From Beroe ovata (Eukaryota > Ctenophora > Nuda > Beroida > Beroidae), in assembly GCA_946803715.1 (NCBI GenBank), contig CAMPET010000011.1, forward strand, positions 235,399-247,385: a stretch of DNA of 11,987 bases, in the 5' to 3' direction. Every line of letters starts with the position of its first letter. Within the stretch, counting starts at the first letter, position 1. This document shows positions 1 to 9,310 of the stretch, piece after piece. The position numbers and the translations under genes are program-made. The notes under the pieces were generated by a model, which did no database searches, was not told where the DNA came from, and was given only the letters and a program-made list of their open reading frames with translations.

Positions 1-22
1 ACACACACACACACACACACAC
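1..22. repeat. (AC)11 microsatellite at the left contig end, inside PDIA5 intron 7
   Basis: Eleven AC units open the window. On the minus strand this is a GT run that starts within the splice donor of PDIA5 exon 7: the intron reads GTGAGTGTGTGT onward from position 26. The contig probably ends here because the repeat could not be assembled through. Confidence 0.95.
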
Positions 23-26
23 TCAC

Positions 27-2056
27 CAAAACGCTGTCGTGATCAGCTAAGAAGGGTTTGAATGTATCAGTGGTGAGATGGGCTACTGATGTGTTTGGAT
101 CCTCCTCTGCCCACGGCACCTCCTTAACTTCATCCTTCACAGTTTCTGGTGTCGGATTTTCCAGCCAAGTCACGATCCCTGACATAGTTCATACATACAT
201 CTGACATTACATATCACAGGTGTCAAAGTGTCAAGTGGGTATTATAACAGTAGGTGACAGTTGTATTGATAGCAGGTGACACTCGTATTGACACGTCCAT
301 TGACCCACCGCTTGCCGTGCGTTCTCCACTGAATTTGAATTGGAATGTCCCCTTCTCAAAGTAGAGTATGGTAGGAAAACTTGTGACATTGTACTCTTTT
401 GTCGCCCCAGCCCCCTTCGCTCCATCAGCATCGACACCGACCAGCGACACTTTACCTGCGCAAGAATCCCGCTGTCAGGTTATAGGTACAATACATCCAC
501 TGCTGTACATTCACAATGTACAGCAATGATCTGTACAGGTGGCAGACATAGGACCGCATGGGATCTGTGTATGTTTTGTGATTTGTGATCCTGCACTTGA
601 TGTCGATATGCATATCTCCTAGCAGTACAATAACCTACCAGCAATACGATTGCCCNCCCTCCCCCCCCCCCACTTCTTAGGCAACATGACCATTGACCAT
701 AATAATATGTCCCAGGAGGGCCAATAATAAGGGTGATTAATTATCAGCTTGCTATTAAACCAATATCTTCAGATGTATGATTATGATTCATGACAGATGA
801 ATTGAAATATTACAACAGATCAACGCTTCGTATTATTGCTACAGTAAAATGTTCGTAACAACACTACTCGTCCTATTTATCATCAAAATCATTGACTATT
901 GAGTTGAAGATTAGTCAGCGCATATAAGAAAGAGGCGAGATATCAGCACTCAAGTTTAGGTGTATTCTGGATTAAAGCGAGCTCAAGGCCCACCACAAAA
1001 ACTATGGTTATGAATGAAGATGATGTTCTGGAAGAGTGTACCTTTCATTTGTGTTGCTGCATTGTTGAACTCGGGTTTCAATCTCTTGCAATGACCACAC
1101 CATGGGGCATAGAACATCACCAAAATTGGGTCATCAGACTTCTTCAGAAACCTAAAATCGGTAATAGTTAATCTATGCCTGACAATAATCCCTTTTCCGA
1201 TCGATAAATGTACCATATTAGGTATAATGGAAGTTTGTTTCTTGCTAAGTACCTCTTAAACCCCGCAAAGTCCAGGTGCAGAACATCTTGAGCAGCATCC
1301 TCTTCGACCCAAGGTAAGTCTCCTTTAGGGTCTTTCAGGAAACTTTCCTAACAATGGCATTGAATAAAATTCCATGACGAAAAGAACGTTGAATTTTTCT
1401 TCTATCAGAACAGATGCAAAAGTATTTAAAGTGGTTTCCTAACATACCATCGACTGCAAAGTATCTTTTCTGTCATATTCCTTGTTGAATTCACCATTAC
1501 TGTAGTGATATAGGAGATGCGGCTTTGGAGATATCTGACAGGCATATTCAGTTTCACGAGGATAATATCTAGGTATTTCTAAAATATGCAGATACCTTGT
1601 TAGATGAGAAGAATCAATCATATCATATCTTAAAAAGGGAAGGCAAAAATCACCTTGAGCTTCTTGCAGAGTTTAGAAGCGTCTGAACAATCGACAGATA
1701 TCACAGTGGCTAAACCCCGCATACTGATGGATACATCATCAAGGATTGTGTGCAACTTACTGGGTTTCTTACTATCCTGTAAACAGTGGTAAAGAGAGGA
1801 GCCTTTGTCAAATCTCAAATACTTCGCCAGAGATAAAATGTGAGACATGACCACTGAACAGTCATCAGTGAAAAACCTTCGAGAATAATGCAAGGACATT
1901 ATTTTTCGTTCTTAGTTCTTTTTTCCAATCCTTCAGATCATCTATGTGGATAATTTCACTGCTCTTGGTCTTTTTTGTCGAAAATACTGGAAGAACTGAC
2001 AGAAAGAACAAAGAGCGTAACAACATCCGGCTGCTGATGGTTAACAATGGGATCAT
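27..2056 (-). CDS. PDIA5: Protein disulfide isomerase A5 (PDIR), N-terminal part, seven exons, cut by the left end
   Basis: An endoplasmic-reticulum thioredoxin-fold enzyme that forms and rearranges disulfides. Exons: 2056-1877, 1776-1654, 1534-1448, 1347-1253, 1151-1042, 455-309, 178-27. All introns are GT...AG, the phases join cleanly, and the product so far is about 298 residues. The start is the first ATG after an in-frame TGA (2065-2063); a second ATG at 2026 gives a cleaner signal peptide ([16 protein letters not shown]). Residues ~30-130 match the non-catalytic N-terminal PDIR domain ([37 protein letters not shown]). The first catalytic domain has APWCGHCK (cysteines 180 and 183) and a cis-proline at SFPT (P226). 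Exon 7 leads into the second thioredoxin domain ([19 protein letters not shown]). The remaining domains and ER-retention tail lie off the window. Human PDIA5, as I recall it, has CSMC at the first site, so CGHC here is a difference. Domain order and this N-terminal domain favour PDIA5 over other PDIs. Confidence 0.92.
456..1041 (-). other. PDIA5 intron 5, the longest intron of the gene here (586 bp)
   Basis: The other five complete introns of this gene are 100-130 bp, so this one is exceptional. It contains an n at 656 followed by a poly-C run (about 660-671), probably a sequencing failure. It also holds a perfect 11-bp inverted repeat with a 3-nt loop at 501-525 (tgctgtacatt / aatgtacagca). 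I see no coding segment in it. Confidence 0.8.
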
Positions 2057-2146
2057 AATCAATCATATGAATTGAAAAACACAATATTTTTGGTAAGCCG
2101 ATTTCAGGAGATCATCCTAATGCAAATACGAAATAATAGTTAAGAA
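2057..2146 (-). other. 90-bp intercistronic gap between the SHPK stop and the PDIA5 start
   Basis: The SHPK TGA is at 2149-2147 and the PDIA5 ATG at 2056-2054. Read on the minus strand, the gap has no AATAAA or ATTAAA. It contains a T-rich stretch ending in TTTGCATTAG, with the AG at 2118-2117, which could act as a splice or trans-splice acceptor. It must carry the SHPK 3' end, the PDIA5 5' end, or neither if the genes are transcribed together. Confidence 0.7.
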
Positions 2147-3580
2147 TCAGACTCCATTTTCAATGTTATATAAAACAGCTCCATAAGCAGCATTCACATC
2201 TCTATCAAAGAGAATGAATTCACCAAGGACTTGCTTCACATAGTACTGCAAAATTTTTCTATCAGCAATGCCCACTGCAAAGAAAGGATTATTGTCTGAG
2301 GTGAAGTCAGGCATCATGCTGTTCAGATTGTCAATGATACCACGAAACACAGCGGCACTTATATCACCAACTGTGAAATTATCTGTTTTGATATTGTAAA
2401 ATGTTCCATATGTTTGTGTATCATGCCTTTCACCATGAAATACAGGACATGCTCTAAGACTTGTGTCTCTGCACTCAAATGCCAAATCCATCATTTGTTC
2501 ATAGCTTATCACCGTTCCATTGTCTTTACTTAATGGCGAAGAGAAAAGCTTGAAAACTGTCTCAAGGGCGTTTCCTCCATTAAGTGATGCTGCTGTTGCT
2601 ATATCAAACTCATCTGTGTATAATGCCATTCTTGCAGACTTTGGAAGCAACTGATGAAGAAAAGCAGCTAAAACTCAGTGGAAAGATTTTTTTTCTTAAT
2701 ATATTCAATATTCACATAACCAATTGAGCAGAATGATTATAAATTTTAGATTATAAAATAATTCTATAATTCAAACCTGAATATTGTTATCTTTTCTTGG
2801 TAACACTTTTATCAATTGAGAGGCTGTTCCATAATTGAATACCTTTCCATTTTTGTTCCCCAAGACAGAGTAAACTGATGCTTGGAGATCTCCTATTGGT
2901 ACATACACCCTAGCTCCATTTCTTACATAGAAATTTTCTGCTTTCACTCTGCCAACTACTGTCCCACACTTGATGACATTAGGGAGATCGAACTTAAGTC
3001 CTGATAAATCAATTCTATATCTGTCCCATTCCCTAGATGACGGATCAAAAAATCCCCAGCTTTGTGCATTGTGGTCACTTATAAATGAACTATCACCAAG
3101 TTCACACAAAATGTAAACAAAAAGATCTGCAATAGATCCTGAAAATCTGTAACTATCGAGAAATTTTGGATTATGATTCGCTAACCATACAAGTGTTGCA
3201 CAGCCATACCCTGTGTGCAGATCATCGCTATTGGTAACAGTTTTTAGGCTAGATATGAAGTCATCATCACATCTTTTATCTTGCCAAGTTATCAAATTGG
3301 AATATTGATGACTATTATTCCAAAAAACTATCCCATGCATTTGACAACATAACCCTATACTTTCAATATCCAACTCATGAGAGCTAATTGACCCACAAAG
3401 ATCTTTTAATGCCAGCTGTATTGCATCCAAAATGGGCTTCACTGACTGTTCATTCTTCAAAGGTAACTCATTGGTAGATGCATTATGAACTTGTTGTGAG
3501 TATTGGATATTTCCAGAATTTTCTTCAATATAGCAACATTTTATAGATGTGGTGCCAATGTCAATTCCCAACCAAGCCAT
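2147..3580 (-). CDS. SHPK: Sedoheptulokinase, complete, two exons
   Basis: A cytosolic FGGY-family kinase that phosphorylates sedoheptulose with ATP to sedoheptulose 7-phosphate, feeding the pentose phosphate pathway. Exon 1 is 3580-2777 (268 codons) and exon 2 is 2650-2147 (167 codons plus TGA). The 126-bp intron is phase 0, with donor CAG|GTTTGA and acceptor TTCATCAG. The protein is 435 residues; human SHPK is about 478. Visible motifs: N-terminal phosphate loop GIDIGTTSIK (residues 5-14), CCQMHGIVFW, LITWQDKRC, the catalytic aspartate in GDLQASVYS (D231), a second phosphate segment NYGTASQL, AASLNGGNAL, and C-terminal DVNAAYGAVLY. They follow the order of vertebrate SHPK. The start is the ATG of MAWLGIDIG; upstream in-frame sequence looks non-coding. 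The usual glycine-rich GSGSA near the C-terminus, known in human SHPK, reads AVGIA here. Confidence 0.93.
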
Positions 3581-3691
3581 AACTGCTAGGTGAGAAATTA
3601 ATCTATCATAATATAAATAAACACTCCATATTAACATATTACAATATGGCTCTATTAAGGTTTCTTCTGAGACAGTCAGTTGGAGAGTCAG
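3581..3691 (-). other. SHPK 5' flank with candidate acceptor AGs just before the ATG
   Basis: Immediately before the SHPK ATG the minus strand reads TTTCTCACCTAGCAGTT, so a pyrimidine-rich run is followed by AGs at 3587-3586 and 3584-3583, 2-5 nt before the start codon. This could be the acceptor of a 5'UTR intron or a trans-splice site. I see no clear TATA box or initiator. Confidence 0.35.
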
Positions 3692-4004
3692 TGTATAAAT
3701 ATGGAATAACAGCAAATAAATAAACAAATAAAAGGATAATGGTATTTAACCATCTCAATTTTCTAAAACACTGAAAAAAACATTGAAAAAAATGCCACCT
3801 TTAAACTCAGGTGTCCAATGAATCCAAAAAAAGNCTCTTATTCAATCGTCCAATCCATGAACTATGTATAAATATGGAATAACAGCAAATAAATAAACAA
3901 ATAAAAGGATCATGGTATTTAACCATCTCAATTTTCTAAGACACTGAAAAACATTGAAAAAAATGCCACCTTTAAACTCAGGTGTCCAGTGAATGCAAAA
4001 AAAG
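3692..4004. repeat. Near-identical 140-bp direct duplication across an assembly gap
   Basis: Bases 3692-3833 (142 bp) recur as 3865-4004 (140 bp) with four substitutions and one 2-nt length difference in an A run. The left copy stops exactly at the n (3834), at its final AAAAAAAG, while the right copy continues into unique sequence. This pattern fits two alleles of one locus placed side by side rather than a true tandem duplication. Confidence 0.9.
3835..3866. repeat. 32-bp sequence present again in inverted orientation at 9553-9584
   Basis: The segment between the gap and the second duplicate copy (begins ctcttattcaatcgtcc) is an exact 32-nt reverse complement of 9553-9584. It has no counterpart in the left copy of the surrounding duplication, so it looks like the edge of an interspersed element inserted on one allele. 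Confidence 0.85.
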
Positions 4005-4263
4005 AACAATCACATTTAGAACTGCTAACCAATGTTAATGCCCCTTTTCTTTGCAACATAGGGGTGACTTTTCAGATAATCATTAAATCTAGATTTGTTA
4101 ACTAAGTAGCTAGGACCTTCAATTTTCTGTAATACTAGCGTGGACAGTGGACACATACCAATAATGATTAGGACTGATGGTCTTAGTTGTCTTCTTATGA
4201 AATTCTAAATTGATCTTAAACATATCAACAGTAGAGGGGCAAATGGTTCCAATGCTGCTATTA

Positions 4264-4387
4264 CGGTGTACAAGGAGGTCCCTTAACTCAAATATATGTA
4301 TATATAATATACATTATACTTTTCAAAAGCATTTATATTTTTGAAAAGCATATACATTTTCGAGTTAAGGGACCTCCTCGTACACCA
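4264..4387. mobile_element. 124-bp foldback element with TA flanks, Tc1/mariner-like MITE
   Basis: The 26-bp ends 4264-4289 and 4362-4387 are inverted repeats matching at 24 of 26 positions (cggtgtacaaggaggtccct on the left). Each end is bordered by TA (4262-4263 and 4388-4389), the target duplication typical of Tc1/mariner-type transposition. The AT-rich interior also folds (cttttcaaaa / ttttgaaaag). No transposase is encoded, so this is a miniature non-autonomous element. Superfamily assignment rests only on the TA flanks. Confidence 0.75.
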
Positions 4388-4577
4388 TAGATATTTTATA
4401 TTTTTACACTGAATGCTGTAATAGCATTTAGAGCATTTAAAGAGTGGCATTTGCAAGTGAAACAGCATGGGGCGGTCTATATTTATGGTGAATATTTACA
4501 TGACATGTGTTAATACCTGACAAGGTTCATAATCAATAATTATAATATGATCAACTTTGTCGATCGATGATAGACCC

Positions 4578-4691
4578 TACGGTGTTCCTGAAGGTCCCTT
4601 ATGAAGTAACATTATATACTATTCATAGTTGCTTATAAGGGACCTTCTCGTACAAATCGGTGTTCCGCAAGGCCCCTTGTCGCGCGCAACN
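4578..4691. mobile_element. Related foldback copies, one short element and one lone end cut by a gap
   Basis: A second element starts after TA (4578-4579) with cggtgttcctgaaggtccct. Its opposite arm (4633-4654, ttataagggaccttctcgta) follows after a short spacer, but its outer few bases and second TA are missing. A third end of the same family begins at 4658 (cggtgttccgcaaggcccct) and runs into GC-rich sequence up to the n at 4691. The ends share the core aaggtccct with the 124-bp element. Nested insertion or misassembly at the n could explain the truncated structure. Confidence 0.6.
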
Positions 4692-5316
4692 AACTTCATT
4701 TTATTCATCGCGCAAGTGATCGAGATCAATTGTTTCTTGAATTGCGCGCGTCGCGTGCAAGAAACAGTTGCAGTGTACAGATAACAATTAACATCCAGCA
4801 AGTATAGAATCACGTTGTTTTATTCTTTTGCATAGGTACCTAGCTTTTAGTAACTAAATAGATAGTAGACTATGGAAATTAAGTGAAGACTTTTTAGTTT
4901 CGTAGTAAGTACCCTGTGACGTGGGTACACAATTCAATGAATCAAATTATGAATTAACGACGAGTGAAATGTCATAATAGAGTTGCCTGAAGGCAAAAAT
5001 TTTTACTTATTTTATTATCTAAAAAGGAAGATTTTTATTTCCAACTCTTTACTTGAACACCAAGATCCACATCTTGGCATTTCTCTTCAATGAATCCAAA
5101 TTCTGGATTAAATATGATGAATACAGGAATGATGTTGGGTTAAAGCAAATTTGGACAGAATAATAGTTTTTATCATATATTTGGGAACTTGGAATGACAG
5201 CTAATTCCAAAGATATCACACTATAATGATATCTATTAAGCTGATTTCATGAGAAGCCTATTTTTGTTTGAAGAATTTTCCATTTAATTGATGAAACTGA
5301 AACATGTATATTATAG
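4692..5316. other. Intergenic, no recognisable gene
   Basis: It starts with a short GC-rich patch after the gap (several gcgcgc tracts to about 4760) and then becomes AT-rich. Open frames are short and interrupted. A minor inverted repeat (ttgcc tgaa ggcaa) lies near 4983. I see nothing else. Confidence 0.6.
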
Positions 5317-5460
5317 GTCCTAATGGATACAATGGACTTTTATCCTGGATTGCCCCCTGGTGTGAAAGGTGTAAGTATAATTGTTGATATAAACAAATTG
5401 GATTGGGGTATTGGTGTGTTTGTAGATGCAACATTTGAGATCAAGAATGTGGAATTTTAG
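5317..5460 (+). other. Possible short coding exon or small ORF
   Basis: An acceptor-like TATATTATAG ends at 5316. An ATG at 5323 opens MDTMDFYPGLPPGVKG and reaches a strong donor, GGT|GTAAGT, at 5370/5371. The donor is phase 0, which would join in frame to the first recognised PDE9A exon at 9738. Unspliced, the same frame runs to a TAG at 5458-5460 (45 residues). I recognise no family. The upstream pyrimidine tract is poor and the ORF is short enough to occur by chance, so this is only a candidate. Confidence 0.2.
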
Positions 5461-7727
5461 GTAACTCAGGTGCATCTGTGCGTCAGAAATTAGGGGTACA
5501 TAAACGAAATGACATTCCTTACCAAAGCAACATTATTGTATCACTAGAAAACCCGTCAAGTGAGAGTGACTGGAAGTCAAGTCTAAGCAACACTCTAAAC
5601 AACGTTAATTTTATGAATAGATGTGCTCTAATCAGCACTTAAGTTTTTCCTAAAAAAGAACAGAAAGTACAATTTTTTCAAAGACCAGCATCAGAAATGA
5701 GCTCCCAGTTCACTATTACAGTAGTTGCACATGCTTATTCTAGTTCAAAATCAGCACATGCAACACTCCATTTTGTCATTTAGTGAAGTACAAGCATCGG
5801 TACAAAAATGAATTCAGTCCCTACCAAACTATAATATAGATTCATCCCATCCAATTACTTACACTGAAGGTACCTACTATCTAGTACCCAACACCCACCC
5901 AAGTTAATTCATATGATGGAATGAGTCTTACACATTGCACAATACAGCACAATATCCCAGCTTTAATAGAGCAATTAGCTCTCGTCAAATGCTTTTGTTC
6001 TGTGTCTCTCCTGTGACAAAGAAGGACAACAGCCCCTGCATAATTTGTCTGTGATTAATTGTGTGTTGTCGACATTTCGAGTGCATTACATTATTCAGTT
6101 AACTCTGTGACATACAAATCATGACCCTTTTAATGTACAAAGGAAATGAATTTGTGGGCTGAATCTTTCAATATGGGCTATATTTTGTTGTAGGGTTTAC
6201 GAATATGGGTGAGACATCCCTTTTCATCAACGTCAGCCTTCATTTTGTTGTACATTGCATCTTCATCTTATTTTGTTAAGATACCTAGTTTATCGACTAG
6301 TTAATGTTTTTGGTGAATAATCGAATTTTAAAAGGGGCATAATGGTTTGTCTGCTGTAAGGGCTGTCTGTTGCAGAATAATGAGAAAGTAGAAAAAGTTG
6401 ACACTGAACTTAGTAAAAATGGTATTTCTTCTGAGAGGTTGAAGTCTTCTGTAGATGTTTCTTATTGTGTCATATGTATGCATTTCGACAAATGCATTTA
6501 AAAACAGATACCTATAGATCATAACATCACCTTATCTACTCATACCAAAGTTGTTGAGTTGCATTTGTTTCGGAATTGAACTGATATTTGAGCCTTTGTC
6601 AACCGTTTCCTATGTAAGTATTGAATATAAATACGTTGGTAGGTATATCATTTATCAGTATTCACACACACTGCGCGATTTCTTCTGATGTCCTTCTTAT
6701 TTCATTATTTGGTAGACATTCGTGAATTTCCCACAAAGATGTACCGCCATGTAGATTGTTATTAAAACGTAAAAACCCGTTCTTCACCAAAATATTGCAT
6801 CATCAGTCGCCTTGGAAGCTCATTTAAATTGTGTCGCCCAAGTCATCAGTGTAAACTCATCATATGAACATATGATGAACACAGTGTCCACTGATCTCTC
6901 TTCAGTCACAGCACATGTGCAATAATATAGTTGAAACCAGTCAATGATGAAACAGTTTTATTACAATGTGATAATATGATAGTATGACATCATCGCGATT
7001 TCTTAGGATTGCCTTGCTTGCAGTAAGCTTGCTATCTTATTCATTAGAATAAGAGATTCTTTCAAAAATTGCATTTTCAAATTCACATTGACAAACCTAT
7101 TTTCTAAGTTAATCAATAACTCTCAGGTACTAATGCTTATTATAAAAAATTGTCCTCCTACATCACTACGCAGTTCAATTACCTACTTTCGAAGCAGTGG
7201 CCCAAATTCGACGGTACCTATGATATTGTATCAAATTTAGCAATATGGCGTGCTTCCCACAGATCAAGCATTGTACACACTGCACGGGTACAATGTACAT
7301 TGTTTAATCGATAGGTACTGCTTTTGTGCCACACTGACATGATATTTGTCTCATAGAAGCAATCATACGCTCCTAGTTCTATCTAAGTTTAAGTAGATAC
7401 TAGATAGGTAGTAGGTGCTTATAAAGCTATATTTTAAGTACCCACCTAATTCATCCGGGCGATTTATGTTTCTCCTCCGTATTATACCAGTATATCGATA
7501 TTCTTAGCTGGCCGAGGATGGTTACTAATTTGTTAATTTTATTTTAATTTACGTATCATGCATCTAATATAATGATCTCAATTCATTCATGACTGAGATA
7601 CGAATCAAGTTCTGATCCTCTGCTGTCAGCAGCTAATACCGATATAGGCATTTATTACCCCATGTAATGTCTGTAGTAATCTCAAGATGACTGATGATAG
7701 GTCACATACCGTACATCGTCAAATAGC
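5461..7727. other. Long intergenic stretch, no recognisable gene
   Basis: AT-rich sequence with stops in all frames I examined. Visible structures are a perfect 10-bp palindromic hairpin at 6857-6878 (tcatcatatg aa catatgatga), loosely extended by atcagtg / cactgat at 6845-6851 and 6889-6895, and an 8-bp inverted repeat at 7269-7276 / 7288-7295 (cattgtac / gtacaatg). Tracts rich in taggta and tacct recur near 5870-5900 and 7380-7440. None is assignable to a function. Confidence 0.6.
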
Positions 7728-7735
7728 TAAATAGG

Positions 7736-7873
7736 CAGTGATGCACGCCGGTTCATTATTCGTCAACCGGCGGCGGCGTGCCCAAAATGGCCACGCCGAC
7801 TTGAGAGGTTTCGGCGTGGCGGCGTGTGAGAATTTGCCGGCGTGGCGGCGTCCGGCGGCGGCGTGCATCACTG
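7736..7873. mobile_element. 138-bp hAT-type miniature transposable element with perfect 8-bp target duplication
   Basis: The ends are perfect 15-bp terminal inverted repeats, cagtgatgcacgccg and cggcgtgcatcactg. The direct repeat taaatagg lies immediately outside on both sides (7728-7735 and 7874-7881). An 8-bp target duplication and ends beginning CAG are hallmarks of the hAT superfamily. The interior is strikingly GC-rich (repeated ggcggcgtg blocks) within AT-rich DNA and encodes no transposase, so it would need one from elsewhere. The intact ends and target duplication suggest a fairly recent insertion. Confidence 0.9.
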
Positions 7874-7881
7874 TAAATAGG

Positions 7882-8277
7882 TTACGAAAATAACTTATGG
7901 GCTAGAATGCCTGGCTGAACGCTGTAATAAAATCAACATTAACCATGATCATAGGTAGGGATGTCGTCAGCAACCAAATGCTACGGCCCTTGCAAAAATA
8001 GTATTTGATTAGCTGACGCCTGACATCATATGGAAAACATTGGTCTCGTGATTGGAATGATAGTGGTTGTTATTCAAATAGCAACATGACAAACAACATA
8101 ATATTGCCATTAATCTTGTCGTATTATTTGGAGCATCAGCTGTTTGCAAACCCCCGTACTGCATCAGGTGATAAAGCACATGAGAACGTCATATGCTGCG
8201 CGCGGCAATCAACTATATATTAGAGTTTTGAACTATTTCAGTGTCCACCAGAGTTCAAAGTTCCGTTTGGGATTGTC
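7882..8277. other. Intergenic, nothing recognised
   Basis: AT-rich sequence between the hAT-type element and the GT microsatellite. The open frame covering its right end is created mainly by the microsatellite. I see no gene or structured element. Confidence 0.55.
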
Positions 8278-8339
8278 TGTGTGCGTGTGCGTGTGCGTGT
8301 GTGCGTGTGTATGTACGTGTGTGTGTGTGTTTGTGTGTG
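8278..8339. repeat. Imperfect (GT)n microsatellite
   Basis: About 62 bp of GT units interrupted by several GC units, one AT and one AC. Open frames on both strands here are low-complexity (Cys-Val or His-Thr runs) and are not genes. Confidence 0.95.
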
Positions 8340-9005
8340 GACATTTCCAATATCGCAGCGAAATTTGACACTTGAATGTCACTTGGTATTATTGCATTTA
8401 GAAAATCAGTATGTCCCCATCTTTTAGGCTTGTTCCGAATCCTGAACATTCCCGTTTATTCGATCAAATTATCAATTTGTTCATCAAAATCAACGAGGTG
8501 TTACATTCTAATATATGTTCCAGGTCAAACCACCATGAATATTCAGAAATGAATAAAATATGATGCGATATAAATTAATGGGTAACTGCAGTAGCACTGT
8601 AATGGGTGCTGTAATACTTGAGTGGTCACAATTATTCGACCAGTGGACCCACGGTCACTCTTTACACCTCAACATTCCCTGTTATTAATGATTTTTCCTT
8701 ATCATTGACGGATAATGTCATTGTTGCTCAATTTGTGTTGAATAACCTGTTTTGATTTGCCAGAATAAATTGATACTTGAAAGCTGTGAGGGGCACTGTG
8801 GGCCTAAACCCCTCTGTTCTCCTTTGCCACCTGCCGAAACTACTATAGTTACTAGATGATTCACAGTTTAGATTCTTCCTTCTCTTGCGCCAATCCTCGG
8901 ATCAGAAAATCAGTACCAATTATTTTGCTATGTTTGCGGTATACCAGATCGTTGATTTGATTTGTTTCATTAGATTCTATCATTTCAATATCAGTTATAA
9001 GCATC
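8340..9005. other. Intergenic or 5' region ahead of PDE9A
   Basis: No convincing coding segment. A moderately C-rich patch at about 8790-8840 stands out from the AT-rich surroundings and could be near a promoter, but I see no TATA box or defined motif. In-frame stops lie just before the candidate start at 9006 (TGA at 8958). Confidence 0.45.
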
Positions 9006-9026
9006 ATGCAGATGGACTACAAGAGG
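9006..9026 (+). CDS. PDE9A: Candidate first coding exon of PDE9A (MQMDYKR)
   Basis: An ATG at 9006 with an in-frame stop upstream gives seven codons ending at a good donor, AGG|GTAAGC (9026/9027). The donor is phase 0 and matches the phase of the acceptor at 9737, so the join would read MQMDYKR-LDSGVAEGG. Exon 9738-9855 has no usable upstream ATG of its own, so some upstream exon is required. The segment is too short to be recognised by homology, and the exon near 5323 is an alternative. Confidence 0.3.
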
Positions 9027-9310
9027 GTAAGCAACTTACGTTTTTTTTGTTTTTTTACGTTCGTTAATTCTGTCATTTTCGTGCTCCATTTCGTACTATG
9101 ACATCATTATTTTTACTTTCTTAGTCATGACTATGACATGATTACCTATATTATGACATAGGAACACTCACATAACTCATAACCCAGTTCTTTCTATATT
9201 TTGTTGTACTAAAACGAATCACTGTTAGAGTAAGGGAAAAATAAGCAAAAAATCACTGTTATATTTGTGGAAAGAAAAACGATCGACACAATGACACTAA
9301 CAGTATCACC
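9027..9310. other. Left part of a GTCAT/ATGAC-rich region
   Basis: This AT-rich stretch has a T tract at about 9041-9056, then repeated ATGAC and GTCAT pentamers (for example tactatgacatcatt and tagtcatgactatgacatga). The same motif continues to about 9540 on the far side of the 12-bp repeat. No gene is seen. Confidence 0.5.

Noticed and set aside
340-588. Plus-strand open frame of 82 codons
   Set aside because: It is antisense to PDIA5 exon 6 and its intron, which has clear homology on the minus strand.
4658-4680. The plus strand reads GVPQGPL, resembling the GVPQGS motif of reverse transcriptases
   Set aside because: It is an end of the local foldback repeat, the frame does not continue as a polymerase, and the other repeat ends give similar peptides by base identity alone.
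4283-4813. Two minus-strand frames both containing CTRRSL, suggesting a protein family
   Set aside because: The shared peptide comes from the foldback terminal repeats, and one frame crosses an assembly gap.
5340-5380. One plus-strand frame reads APWCERCK, resembling a thioredoxin active site
   Set aside because: It is flanked by no other thioredoxin features, the frame is short, and a different frame fits the splice signals better. It is probably coincidence.
8144-8449. Open frames with Cys-Val or His-Thr runs
   Set aside because: They are produced by the GT microsatellite; there is no recognisable domain.
8885-9067. 60-codon plus-strand frame as a PDE9A first exon
   Set aside because: It is in a different frame from the donor at 9026 that matches PDE9A, and its hydrophobic AT-rich composition looks non-coding.
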